DNA of 64,000 bases, taken from positions 1,612,001 through 1,676,000 of the forward strand of contig NZ_QWDC01000001.1 in the NCBI RefSeq assembly GCF_003432115.1, given 5' to 3'. Below are positions 1-8,562 of this stretch, piece by piece. The stretch is from Mucilaginibacter conchicola. GTDB lineage: Bacteria > Bacteroidota > Bacteroidia > Sphingobacteriales > Sphingobacteriaceae. The notes beneath the pieces are model-generated. The model ran no database searches and was not told the origin of the DNA. It saw only the letters and a program-made list of their open reading frames with translations. Made by a program: the position numbers and the translations under genes. Every line of letters begins with the position of its first letter. Within the stretch, counting starts at the first letter, position 1.

Positions 1-911
1 TAGGTTTTATCCTGCAAAACGTTTTTAAGGCCGATAAACCTGATGTAATCATCCTTAGCCATATTAACCTGGCACTGGTTGGCTTGCTTATTAAATTACT
101 AAGCCCAAAGACCAAAATATGGCTTATAGCCCACGGTATTGAGGTTTGGTGCCCGCTATCATTCAATAAACGTAAACTATTAAACAGCTGCGATAAAGTA
201 CTATGTGTTAGCCGCTTTACACTTGAGCAGATGAAAGCTTTTCACCATTTGCCTGCAGAAAAATGCGAAGTGCTAAACAACGTGCTTGACCCTTTTATGC
301 CTTTGCCTGCGGTATTCAGCAAGCCCGCGTATTTATTACAACGCTATGGCCTTAATGAAAAACACAAAGTGATATTAAGCCTTGCCCGCCTCGCCTCTAC
401 AGAACAATATAAAGGGCATGACAGGGTACTTAAAGCCGTAGTACAGCTAAAAAAACAATACCATAATATAAAGTATATCTTAGCGGGTAGTTACGATAAA
501 GCAGAAGGCGATCGCATCAAAAAACTTATTACAGATTACGATATTACAGAGCAGGTTATACTAACAGGTTTTATAGCCGAACAAGAGATACCCGATCATT
601 TTTTAATGGCCGATCTGTTTGTGTTGCCCAGCAAAAAAGAAGGTTTTGGGATAGTTTTTATCGAAGCCTTATCTTGCGGCCTTCCTGTTATTTGTGGCAA
701 TACAGATGGCAGTGTTGATGCTATACGTAACGGAGAATTGGGCGTAGCAATTAATCCGGATAGCGATGATGAGATAGAAAGCACCATTGCCGGGAGCCTT
801 GCAGAGCCATTAACGCTTACCAAACGCAAAGAGCTGCAACAACAATGCATGGCACATTTTAGCGAACGCAATTACATTGAAATTATACAAAAAATGTTAA
901 TAAATGACTGA
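1..911 (+). CDS. Glycosyltransferase family 4, 5'-truncated by window edge
   Basis: The frame is open from base 3 with no credible start, so the gene begins outside the window; an internal TTG at 84 is not a likely start because the conserved strand before it (KPDVIILSHINLAL) would be lost. The visible ~302 residues are most of a GT-B fold retaining-type glycosyltransferase. The C-terminal half has the donor-site signature EGFGIVFIEALSCGLPV, containing the E-x7-E pair of GT4, and an upstream SLARL...YKGHD donor-phosphate loop. It presumably adds a sugar to a lipid-linked surface polysaccharide at the inner membrane face. Its stop (909-911) lies inside the next gene, an 8-nt overlap typical of coupled translation. 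The acceptor and sugar cannot be told from sequence. Confidence 0.85.
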   Translation, partial: GFILQNVFKADKPDVIILSHINLALVGLLIKLLSPKTKIWLIAHGIEVWCPLSFNKRKLLNSCDKVLCVSRFTLEQMKAFHHLPAEKCEVLNNVLDPFMPLPAVFSKPAYLLQRYGLNEKHKVILSLARLASTEQYKGHDRVLKAVVQLKKQYHNIKYILAGSYDKAEGDRIKKLITDYDITEQVILTGFIAEQEIPDHFLMADLFVLPSKKEGFGIVFIEALSCGLPVICGNTDGSVDAIRNGELGVAINPDSDDEIESTIAGSLAEPLTLTKRKELQQQCMAHFSERNYIEIIQKMLIND

Positions 912-1767
912 GGACAAGGATGAACACTGGGACATTGTAATAAAGCCGCAGAGCAACTTATTCGATCTTCGGTTAAATGATGTTTGGCATTACCGCGACC
1001 TGCTGGTACTACTGGTTCGCCGCGATTTTGTAGCTTTTTACAAGCAAACCATACTGGGGCCAATATGGTTCTTTATACAACCGGTTATCACCGTTGTGTT
1101 TTACACCTTTGTTTTCGGCAATTTGGCAGGCATCCCTACTGATGGGGTACCTAAGCCGCTTTTTTACCTTGCCGGCACTATACTTTGGAACTACTTTGCC
1201 GATTGCCTTACTAAAACATCTACCGTGTTTAAAGATAACTCTGCCTTAATGAGCAAAGTATATTTCCCACGCCTTATAATGCCTTTAAGCGTAGTTGCTT
1301 CAAACCTTATCCGTTTTGCCGTACAGCTGGTATTATTTATAGGCATGGCTTGCTTCTATTTCGTTAAGGGCGCCCAAATAGGAATAAACGCTTATGCATT
1401 GCTTTTCCCTTTTTTGTTGTTGCTGATAGCAGCACAAGGCTTAGGCTTAGGCATGATCATATCTGCCGTAACTACAAAATACCGCGACCTTGCTTTTGTG
1501 GTAACCTTTGGCGTTCCGTTATTAATGTATGCAACAACAGTGGTTTATCCATTATCAGAGGCGCAGAGCAAGTTCCCGGGTTATAGCTGGATTGTTAAAT
1601 ATAACCCAATAACCGCGGTGATAGAAACCTTTAGGTACGGTTTTCTGGGCAAGGGCAGCTTTGATTTTGCCTTGTTGGGTTACTGTACGCTTGCTACTAC
1701 AATTATTATACTATTGGGTATAGTAATATATAATAAGGTTGAGAAAACATTTGTTGATACTGTTTAA
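904..1767 (+). CDS. ABC-2 type polysaccharide/polyol phosphate export permease (Wzm/TagG-like)
   Basis: 287 residues with about six membrane segments: after a cytoplasmic lead of ~40 residues come hydrophobic stretches around 45-75, 115-150, 155-185, 190-215 and 255-280. The segment KVYFPRLIMPLSVV after an amphipathic NSALMS is the hallmark of O-antigen/teichoic acid ABC-2 permeases. It would form the membrane channel that exports a finished glycan chain. The ATG at 904 overlaps the preceding glycosyltransferase by 8 nt. No nucleotide-binding subunit (Wzt) is present downstream, so its partner must be upstream of the window or elsewhere. Family assignment is firm; substrate is not visible. 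Confidence 0.88.
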   Translation: MTEDKDEHWDIVIKPQSNLFDLRLNDVWHYRDLLVLLVRRDFVAFYKQTILGPIWFFIQPVITVVFYTFVFGNLAGIPTDGVPKPLFYLAGTILWNYFADCLTKTSTVFKDNSALMSKVYFPRLIMPLSVVASNLIRFAVQLVLFIGMACFYFVKGAQIGINAYALLFPFLLLLIAAQGLGLGMIISAVTTKYRDLAFVVTFGVPLLMYATTVVYPLSEAQSKFPGYSWIVKYNPITAVIETFRYGFLGKGSFDFALLGYCTLATTIIILLGIVIYNKVEKTFVDTV

Positions 1768-1778
1768 TACGATCACAA

Positions 1779-2921
1779 TTGAAAATATTGCACATTAGCG
1801 CATCCTACAAACCAGCCTATATCTATGGCGGGCCAATTATGTCGGTAGGTGCATTGTGCGAGGCTTTGGTTAAAGCAGGTACACAGGTTGAAGTGTTTAC
1901 TACCACTGCTAACGGCAGTACCGAATTATCGTTAACATCCAATGTACCTGTAAAGGTAGATGGCGTTACGGTAACGTACTTTAAACGCATCACCAAAGAT
2001 CATACACATTTATCGCCCTTGCTTTTAAAAACCTTAAGAGCCAGGATAAAAGAATTTGATGCAGTGCATATACATGCCTGGTGGAACCTGGTATCGGTGT
2101 TAGCTGCTTTAACTGCAGTAAAAAAAGGCGTCCCGGTTATATTATCGCCAAGAGGAACTTTAAGTGCCTACTCGTTCATCAACCGTAATAACCTCAAAAA
2201 AAAACTGATACACCTTGCACTGGGCAAAAAGCTTTTACCCAAATGCCATATACATGCCACTGCACAAACCGAAGCTAATGCTTTTATGGGATTAGTAAAA
2301 CCGGTAAGCATTAATGTGATCCCAAACTTTGTAAAACTGCCGGCGCAACTACCAGCTGTAAGATACATTGATGAAACATCCCCCCTTAGGCTTCTCTTCT
2401 TCTCCCGTATCGAAGAAAAGAAAGGATTGGACATCTTATTAAAAGCACTGCCCTACCTTAATTTTTCGTTCAGCCTTACTATCGCGGGTACCGGCGAACC
2501 GGAGTACATTAAATCGCTGCAAGCACTGATAAACGATACCGGCATTGCCCAAAAAATAAATTGGATTGGCTTTGTAAACGAGGATAAATTTAATGTCCTA
2601 AGCGATCATCATTTAATGGTACTCCCATCGCATGATGAAAACTTTGGTAATGTGGTTATAGAAAGTTTGAGTGTAGGCACGCCTGTATTAATAAGCGACA
2701 AAGTTGGTTTGGCTGATTATGTAGCCGAAAAAAATCTGGGTTGGATCTGTAAAGCCGAAAATGAGGACCTTGCGCGGCAACTTAATCAGAGCTATCGCGG
2801 CTTTAGCCAAGCCTTTGAACGCATAAACACCACCGCTCCATCAATTATTCGTGAAGATTTTAATGCCGATAAACTTGTGCAGCAATACATCGCTTTGTAT
2901 AAAAAAGCAACAAATTTGTGA
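1779..2921 (+). CDS. Glycosyltransferase family 4
   Basis: 380 residues beginning at a TTG codon (1779). That start is chosen because MKILHISASYKPAYIYGG is the classic first beta strand and glycine loop of GT4 enzymes and no ATG lies nearby. The second Rossmann domain (about 200-360) carries a donor loop at LFFSRIEEKKG and the E-x7-E signature in HDENFGNVVIESLSVG. It sits 11 nt after the export permease and before a GT2 gene, which points to assembly of one repeat-unit glycan. Specific linkage unknown. Confidence 0.87.
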   Translation: MKILHISASYKPAYIYGGPIMSVGALCEALVKAGTQVEVFTTTANGSTELSLTSNVPVKVDGVTVTYFKRITKDHTHLSPLLLKTLRARIKEFDAVHIHAWWNLVSVLAALTAVKKGVPVILSPRGTLSAYSFINRNNLKKKLIHLALGKKLLPKCHIHATAQTEANAFMGLVKPVSINVIPNFVKLPAQLPAVRYIDETSPLRLLFFSRIEEKKGLDILLKALPYLNFSFSLTIAGTGEPEYIKSLQALINDTGIAQKINWIGFVNEDKFNVLSDHHLMVLPSHDENFGNVVIESLSVGTPVLISDKVGLADYVAEKNLGWICKAENEDLARQLNQSYRGFSQAFERINTTAPSIIREDFNADKLVQQYIALYKKATNL

Positions 2922-2979
2922 GCATAACATAGTGGTATTGCCTTAATTTGAAAGTCCATCCCCAAAAAGCCTGATTAAG

Positions 2980-3840
2980 TTGACCGAAAGTTTAGATATC
3001 ATCATTTTAACCTTTAACGAGGAAAAAAACATTGAGGCCTGCCTTGAAAGCGTAGTGCCGCTTGATGCAAACATCTATATAGTAGACTCTGGTTCTACAG
3101 ACGGAACGCTGGCTATTTGCCGCAGATATACCGACAATATTGTTAACCACCCTTTTGAAAATTACGCAGCACAGCGCAATTGGGCGCTTAACAACCTGCC
3201 ATTAAAAGGCACCTGGATACTTAACCTTGATGCAGACCACCGCGTGAGTAATGAACTGGCTATAGAACTCAATTCTATCCTATCCGCCCAAATTGATACC
3301 GAGTTGAACGGCTTCCTGATAAGCCGCCGTACCATGTTTATGAACAAATGGATAAAACATGGAGGGCACTATCCTACCTACCACGCCAATATGTTCAGGC
3401 GTGGGTTTGGAGCCTGTGAAGATAAACTCTACGACCAGCATTTTCTGGTACAGGGCAAAACCCAAATTTTAAAAGAAGATATTATAGATATCATCACCGA
3501 TTCGGTAAACACTTTTGTAACCCGCCATAACCATTGGGCCACGCTTGAGGCAGAATATCTGTTTGCCCAAAAAACAGCAACCAACCATGCTGAACTTATA
3601 CAACCTAAGTTTTTGGGAAACCCCATGCAGCGCAGGCGTTATCTGAAAAATAAATACGAATCGTTCCCTTTATTTGTAAGGCCTATATTGTACTTTTTCA
3701 TCAGGTACTTTATAAAACTTGGTTTTTTAGATGGCAAAACCGGGTTTGTCTTCCATTTTTTGCAGGGCTTTTGGTTTAGGATGATGATAGATATAAAAGT
3801 TTACGAACTGCAAAAACAAGCAAACAACAAACAGGCCTGA
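2980..3840 (+). CDS. Glycosyltransferase family 2 (WaaE/KdtX-like)
   Basis: 286 residues; the start is a TTG at 2980, giving MTESLDIIILTFNEEKNI, the expected GT-A N-terminus. Visible motifs are the nucleotide-binding DSGSTDGT at about residue 37, the metal-binding LDADH at about 82, and a QRNWAL segment between them, a pattern shared with the WaaE/KdtX lipopolysaccharide core beta-1,4-glucosyltransferases. The last ~60 residues contain aromatic, hydrophobic segments (PLFVRPILYFFIRYF) that likely anchor it to the inner membrane. Same-strand neighbours are polysaccharide genes. The WaaE resemblance is a family-level match, not proof of substrate. Confidence 0.85.
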   Translation: MTESLDIIILTFNEEKNIEACLESVVPLDANIYIVDSGSTDGTLAICRRYTDNIVNHPFENYAAQRNWALNNLPLKGTWILNLDADHRVSNELAIELNSILSAQIDTELNGFLISRRTMFMNKWIKHGGHYPTYHANMFRRGFGACEDKLYDQHFLVQGKTQILKEDIIDIITDSVNTFVTRHNHWATLEAEYLFAQKTATNHAELIQPKFLGNPMQRRRYLKNKYESFPLFVRPILYFFIRYFIKLGFLDGKTGFVFHFLQGFWFRMMIDIKVYELQKQANNKQA

Positions 3841-3860
3841 TCAAAGCCTAAATACTTTAC

Positions 3861-4412
3861 ATGCAGCAAACCGATCTGTCCACATATAATAATCACCCCT
3901 ACCATCCGGGCGCAAACGCGTTTAAGCGACTGCTATGGTATTATGTGAATGCTATTTTCATAAACAGTGCATGGCTACCGGTAAGCGGTGTAAAAGTGTT
4001 TTTGCTAAGGTTGTTTGGTGCGCGCATTGGCAATGGGGTCATGATAAAGCCACGCGTAAATATCAAATATCCCTGGCACCTGCAAATTGGCAACCATACT
4101 TGGATAGGCGAAGGTGTATGGATCGATAATCTCACAACTGTCGCTATCGGCAGCAACGTTTGCCTCTCGCAGGGGGCTGTGCTGCAAACAGGTAGCCATA
4201 ACTATAAAAGCCGCTCGTTCGATTTGATCATCGGCCCTATAACTTTAGAGGATGGCGTTTGGATAGGCAACGGTGCTATCATAAATAAAAGTGTAGTGGC
4301 CGGTAGTCATGCTATACTCAGCAGTGGCTCGGTAACCACCAAAAACCTCGATGCATATTCTATTTACCAGGGTAACCCTGCCGTAAAGGTGAGGGACCGC
4401 GAAATACTATAA
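3861..4412 (+). CDS. WcaF-like left-handed beta-helix acetyltransferase
   Basis: 183 residues. The N-terminal third (LLWYYVNAIFINSAWLPVSG) matches the lead-in of colanic-acid WcaF-type acetyltransferases; the rest is a hexapeptide-repeat beta helix (IGNGVMI, IGNHTWIGEGVWI, IGNGAIINKSVV) closing with GNPAVKVRDRE. It would O-acetylate a sugar of the polysaccharide using acetyl-CoA. It lies 20 nt after the GT2 gene and its stop is 2 nt before the next start, so it is part of the same operon. Confidence 0.85.
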   Translation: MQQTDLSTYNNHPYHPGANAFKRLLWYYVNAIFINSAWLPVSGVKVFLLRLFGARIGNGVMIKPRVNIKYPWHLQIGNHTWIGEGVWIDNLTTVAIGSNVCLSQGAVLQTGSHNYKSRSFDLIIGPITLEDGVWIGNGAIINKSVVAGSHAILSSGSVTTKNLDAYSIYQGNPAVKVRDREIL

Positions 4413-4414
4413 AT

Positions 4415-5995
4415 ATGTCTGCCAGTTCTGCTTCATCTCACAAGATCATCCTTTACATTGTATTTGCATTGGTAACCGTAATGGGTATACTGTTGCTTGT
4501 TAACCCTGCAGGGGTGTACCCGGATGCTGCCTGGGGTTTCCAGGTTTGGCGTGGAATGCAAAAAGGGCACGGCTTTAATATATTAACGCTACCCGGCCAA
4601 TGGGACATCGCTCAAAACGGCGAAGAGTTTAAATCCTGGTGGTCTCCGGGGCAATATTTAGTACCGGGGATATTTCAAAAACTTTTCGGGCTTGATCTGG
4701 GGCATGCGTCATCACTAACGGTAGTCATCTGTCAATACCTGGGGCTTGCCGGTTTATATCAATTCTTCAAAAAAGCCGGCTTCAGCAAAACTATCAGCGC
4801 GCTGGCAATATTGGTTATAGCGCTGCAGCAGTCGTTTTTTACGCCATATATATTTTACAATGGCGGCGAGGTGTTACTTTTTGCGTTTATTGGCTGGTTC
4901 CTGTATGGCTGTTTGCATTTCAATAAGCCAAGTATCGCATTAGCCGTTTTTGTTCTCCTGGCGGGATGGATTGGCTTCTTCGCTAAATCATCATTTATGT
5001 GGATGTATGCCGCCGGGCTGATCTATATGTGGATCCAGTTATCGCGCCATACCACGCATATTAAACATTGGCTGGTAAACGGCTTTTGGGTAGGCGTGCC
5101 TGCCGTTATATCGTTGGCGGTTATTTACGTAACCTATTTGTCTAAAGGCTTAAACCCATCATCGCAGTCGCTTGGGTTAGATTCTACTATAAAAGTATTT
5201 GCCTTCCCACTCGCTTCGCCCCTGCTGGCAGGTTTCTCTTTGGATGACCTGGCTAACGGGTTGATAGAGCATAACGGCAACGTAATATTTAATCCTGTAC
5301 AAGCCATCATTATAATAGCACTGCTTGCGGTCTTGAGTATCGTACTTATCTGCGCCATCTGCAAACGCGTGCCCGATAACCGTTACAGTACCATGCTGGT
5401 AATATTTTATATCGTATCTGTTTTTTTTCTCGGTTCATCGTTCTTCAGAAAACTGGATATTTCTTTCGAGGCAAGGCATTTCCGTATCATCGGCCTGCTC
5501 ATCATACCGGGAACTATTTACGTATTTAGCCGTGCGGCTAAAGCATATCGTTATGCATTCGGTGCGGTAGTTGGAGTTGTCGCGCTATTTTCATTAAAGT
5601 TCTACGTGCTGTCATACATCGGCTTAAAAACCGAAACTGTTTACGGCACCAGCGGTATTGCCCAGCAGTTTATTGATAAAGAAAGTTTGGATTACATCCG
5701 CATGCTGGATAACCATAACAAGAATGCCGTGTTTGTATTTTTCAGCCCGGATCTGGGCTTGGAGATCAACCATAACCGTTCGATAACCTTAGAGCCGCTG
5801 AACAGCGATATCAGCATCAACGTAGACGATTACATCCATAAAGGCCACGCCGGCCCGCTCTACATACTGATGCCACATAAATACATTGGCATACGCGCCA
5901 GTGTGATCCTCAAATCTTTCCCGGGGTATAAAGGTTTCTCGCTTAAAGAACTAAGCGACAATTATGTACTTTACTTTGCTACCGAAGCAAGGTAA
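4415..5995 (+). CDS. Polytopic membrane protein, possible GT-C type glycosyltransferase
   Basis: 526 residues with roughly eleven to twelve membrane segments up to about residue 410, then a soluble C-terminal domain of ~115 residues. After the first membrane segment there is a loop with PDAAWGFQVWRG, reminiscent of the first periplasmic loop of GT-C glycosyltransferases where a catalytic Asp sits, followed by EEFKSWWSPGQYLVP. That topology suggests a lipid-linked sugar transferase or a polysaccharide-modifying enzyme, but no family signature is decisive. The ATG at 4415 follows the acetyltransferase stop by two bases. The gene ends at 5995, directly abutting the convergent obgE stop with no intervening terminator. 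Confidence 0.7.
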   Translation: MSASSASSHKIILYIVFALVTVMGILLLVNPAGVYPDAAWGFQVWRGMQKGHGFNILTLPGQWDIAQNGEEFKSWWSPGQYLVPGIFQKLFGLDLGHASSLTVVICQYLGLAGLYQFFKKAGFSKTISALAILVIALQQSFFTPYIFYNGGEVLLFAFIGWFLYGCLHFNKPSIALAVFVLLAGWIGFFAKSSFMWMYAAGLIYMWIQLSRHTTHIKHWLVNGFWVGVPAVISLAVIYVTYLSKGLNPSSQSLGLDSTIKVFAFPLASPLLAGFSLDDLANGLIEHNGNVIFNPVQAIIIIALLAVLSIVLICAICKRVPDNRYSTMLVIFYIVSVFFLGSSFFRKLDISFEARHFRIIGLLIIPGTIYVFSRAAKAYRYAFGAVVGVVALFSLKFYVLSYIGLKTETVYGTSGIAQQFIDKESLDYIRMLDNHNKNAVFVFFSPDLGLEINHNRSITLEPLNSDISINVDDYIHKGHAGPLYILMPHKYIGIRASVILKSFPGYKGFSLKELSDNYVLYFATEAR

Positions 5996-6994
5996 TTAAC
6001 GGGTAATTTCCTTCCAGAGCATATCTTTCAGCTCGGTAATGCCTTTTTGCGCTACCGATGATATGAATACGTGAGGTACATCTTTCGGCACTTCCTTCTC
6101 CATTTCGTCCTGTAACTCTTTATCCAGCATATCGGCTTTGGTAATGGCCAGTACGCGTGGTTTGTGCATCAGTTCGGGGTTATACTCGTTCAACTCGTTA
6201 AGTAAAATATCGTATTCCTCTTTAATGGTGCGGTTGGTATCGGCAGGTACCATAAACAGCAGCGTAGAGTTACGCTCAATATGGCGAAGGAAACGGATAC
6301 CCAATCCCTTACCCTGCGATGCACCTTCTATAATACCCGGAATATCGGCCATTACAAATGAGCGGTTATCGCGGTAGCTCACAATACCCAGGTTGGGCAC
6401 AAGCGTAGTGAAAGCGTAGTCAGCTATCTCCGGTTTAGCTGCTGATACTACTGATAGCAAGGTTGATTTACCTGCATTTGGAAAACCTACCAAACCAACA
6501 TCGGCCAGTAGTTTCAGTTCCAGTATATTCCAGTCTTCTTTTCCATCCTCGCCGGGTTGGGCAAAGCGCGGGGTTTGCTGGGTTGGTGTTTTAAAGTGCC
6601 AGTTACCCAAACCACCACGGCCGCCGGGGGTGATTATTTTGGTCTCACCATCAGTATTTATCTCAAACAGTATCTCGCCTGTTTCGGCATTACGCGCAAT
6701 GGTACCCAGTGGCACTTCAAGTATCTCATCGCGGCCGGTTTTGCCCGAGCGCTGTGAGCTACCGCCCGATTCACCGTCGCCGGCTATAACGTGCTTGCGG
6801 AATTTAAGGTGAAGCAGCGTCCATAACTGGGCGTTACCTTTTACAATAACGTGCCCGCCACGGCCGCCATCGCCGCCATCAGGGCCGCCTTTGGCTGTAA
6901 AAACATCACGGTGCAGGTGCGCAGAGCCCGGCCCGCCATGGCCAGACCGGCAGCATATTTTTACGTAATCGACAAAGTTGGATCCCTGAGACAT
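5996..6994 (-). CDS. obgE: Obg/CgtA family GTPase
   Basis: 332 residues. Residues 1-160 form the glycine-rich Obg fold ([23 protein letters not shown]); residues ~160-330 are the GTPase with G1 [10 protein letters not shown]3 DIPGI, and G4 TKAD. Length fits the short form without the C-terminal OCT domain. Role by family: essential GTPase in late 50S ribosome assembly and stress response. It is transcribed after adk with a 92-nt spacer holding a hairpin (7013-7065). Start ATG at 6994 chosen from the conserved NFVDYVKI beginning. Confidence 0.97.
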   Translation of the reverse strand: MSQGSNFVDYVKICCRSGHGGPGSAHLHRDVFTAKGGPDGGDGGRGGHVIVKGNAQLWTLLHLKFRKHVIAGDGESGGSSQRSGKTGRDEILEVPLGTIARNAETGEILFEINTDGETKIITPGGRGGLGNWHFKTPTQQTPRFAQPGEDGKEDWNILELKLLADVGLVGFPNAGKSTLLSVVSAAKPEIADYAFTTLVPNLGIVSYRDNRSFVMADIPGIIEGASQGKGLGIRFLRHIERNSTLLFMVPADTNRTIKEEYDILLNELNEYNPELMHKPRVLAITKADMLDKELQDEMEKEVPKDVPHVFISSVAQKGITELKDMLWKEITR

Positions 6995-7012
6995 GGTATT
7001 TTATTTTGAAAC

Positions 7013-7065
7013 GGAAAGTCCGAAAGACAGCATACCAAACGGCTTTACTGACTTCCGGACTTTCC
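7013..7065 (-). repeat. Imperfect inverted repeat in the adk-obgE spacer
   Basis: GGAAAGTCCG at 7013-7022 pairs exactly with CGGACTTTCC at 7056-7065; arms extend to 14 bp with one mismatch. The loop of 33 nt contains further partial copies of the same words (GACTT, GGACT). It lies between two same-strand genes and lacks a U-run, so it is not a standard terminator. Confidence 0.7.
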
Positions 7066-7086
7066 AGACTTGCGGACTAATATTTC

Positions 7087-7659
7087 TTAATACGCAGCAA
7101 TAACGCCATCAATAGAATCAAAGATGTTCTCTATAGATCCTATACCATTAATGCTGGTAAACTTATTTTGGTTTTGATAAAAACCTGCAACCGGTGCAGT
7201 TTTATCATTGTATTCTTTAATGCGTTTGCGGATAACTTCCGGGTTGGCATCATCAGGCCTGCCTGATGTTTCGCCACGTTTTAATAAACGCTGCTCTAAC
7301 TCGGTATCATTAACCTCTAAAGCGATCATGCCTGATATGGCTGATTCTTTTGAAGCCAACAGTTCATCTAAAGCCTCAGCTTGTGCAACTGTACGCGGGA
7401 AACCATCGAAAATAAAACCCTGTGCTTCTTTATTGGCATCAAGCTTATTGCTTATCATGCCTATAACAACTGCATCGGGTACTAACTGGCCATCGTCCAT
7501 CAGCTTTTTTGCTTCAAGGCCAAGAGTGGTACCTTGTGCAATTTCGCCGCGCAGCAAATCACCGGTTGAAAGGTGAATAAGGCCAAATTTTTCGATAAGT
7601 TTTTGTGATTGCGTACCCTTCCCGGCACCGGGCGGACCAAACAGTACTAAGTTAAGCAT
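7087..7659 (-). CDS. adk: Adenylate kinase
   Basis: 190 residues, the short form with a small LID. P-loop GPPGAGKGTQ at residues 8-17, AMP-binding STGDLLR at ~31, FDGFPRT at ~84, and the LID arginine region KRGETSGRPDD. It catalyses ATP + AMP to 2 ADP in the cytoplasm. Transcribed before obgE on the minus strand and after tRNA-Arg, from which it is separated by a hairpin terminator (7681-7710). Confidence 0.97.
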   Translation of the reverse strand: MLNLVLFGPPGAGKGTQSQKLIEKFGLIHLSTGDLLRGEIAQGTTLGLEAKKLMDDGQLVPDAVVIGMISNKLDANKEAQGFIFDGFPRTVAQAEALDELLASKESAISGMIALEVNDTELEQRLLKRGETSGRPDDANPEVIRKRIKEYNDKTAPVAGFYQNQNKFTSINGIGSIENIFDSIDGVIAAY

Positions 7660-7680
7660 CCCTTTTGTGATTAAAGTTAA

Positions 7681-7710
7681 AAGCCTTTCTGTTGTTATAC
7701 GGAAAGGCTT
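7681..7710 (-). terminator. Hairpin terminator after tRNA-Arg
   Basis: AAGCCTTTC at 7681-7689 pairs with GAAAGGCTT at 7702-7710, 9 bp around a 12-nt loop. Read on the minus strand it comes 11 nt after the tRNA and is followed by a short T-rich run, fitting termination of the tRNA transcript. Confidence 0.65.
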
Positions 7711-7721
7711 AAAAAATTCAG

Positions 7722-7795
7722 TGCACTTGTAGGGATTCGAACCCCAAACCTTCTCATCCGTAGTGAGATGCTCTATCCAATTGAGCTACAAATGC
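7722..7795 (-). tRNA. tRNA-Arg (anticodon ACG)
   Basis: On the minus strand the 74-nt sequence folds as a complete cloverleaf: acceptor GCATTTG/CAAGTGC, D arm GCTC/GAGC, anticodon stem TCTCA/TGAGA with loop CTACGGA (anticodon ACG), and T arm TGGGG-TTCGAAT-CCCTA. The discriminator base is A. The 3' CCA is not encoded and must be added after transcription. ACG (wobble-modified to ICG) reads CGU/CGC/CGA arginine codons. Confidence 0.95.
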
Positions 7796-7896
7796 ATTTT
7801 TACTATGTAAAACCGATATTGTTACCAATATCGTCCCGTTTTTAACGGACTGCAAAAATAGAATATTCTTGCATCCGCTGCAAACTTTTTTAAAAA

Positions 7897-8358
7897 TTAC
7901 TGTAATTTTTCTTTGATAGCCGCAAAGTTGGGCAGCTCATTGGCATCCTCAAGTACCTCAGCATAAATCACTTGCTGGTTCTCATCAATCACAAAAGCAG
8001 CACGTTTTGAAACACCTTTCATCCCAAAAAAGAACTCATTATACAGCGCACCATAGGCTTCTGATACCTCTTTATTAAAATCAGACAGCAGCGGGAACTG
8101 GTATTTTTGCTCCTCTTTGAACTTAGCAAGGGTAAAAGGCGAGTCGACAGAGATGCCAAATACTTGTGCGTTGATGCCTTCATAAAAGCCAAAATCATCA
8201 CGCATGGTACAAAGCTGCTCGGTGCAGGTACCGGTAAACGCCATTGGGAAAAAATGCAGTATTACCTTTTGCCCTTTAAAATCGGCCAGTGAAACTTGTT
8301 TAAGATCTGTTGATACGAGTGTGAATTGAGGGGCATCCTGCCATATCTGTATAGCCAT
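7897..8358 (-). CDS. Peroxiredoxin, AhpE/Bcp-like
   Basis: 153 residues starting at the ATG at 8358; an upstream in-frame extension of 17 residues is possible but not conserved in character. The thioredoxin-fold AhpC/TSA domain has FPMAFTGTCTEQLCTMRD with the peroxidatic Cys in TGTC at about residue 46; a second Cys lies five residues later. The FxGxC context is closer to AhpE-type one-Cys enzymes than to the TxxCP of typical Bcp. It reduces hydroperoxides in the cytoplasm. It is a single-gene unit; the stop codon lies inside an AT-rich palindrome (7892-7910) that may serve as a weak terminator. Confidence 0.85.
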   Translation of the reverse strand: MAIQIWQDAPQFTLVSTDLKQVSLADFKGQKVILHFFPMAFTGTCTEQLCTMRDDFGFYEGINAQVFGISVDSPFTLAKFKEEQKYQFPLLSDFNKEVSEAYGALYNEFFFGMKGVSKRAAFVIDENQQVIYAEVLEDANELPNFAAIKEKLQ

Positions 8359-8562
8359 GTTTTTGTTTTTTGTGCAAATAACAACATTAAAAGTATGCAG
8401 AATATTCACTTAAGTGAAAATAAATCCTGTTTAAAGGTTGATATAACTAAAAACTTAGTTTAACTTTATTTAACAATTGCATGTTGCTATTAACCCTACT
8501 TTAGCCCAACCTGTTGATTACTAAATAAATCAAACTCCTGTTATCACTAAAACCAACCTGTC

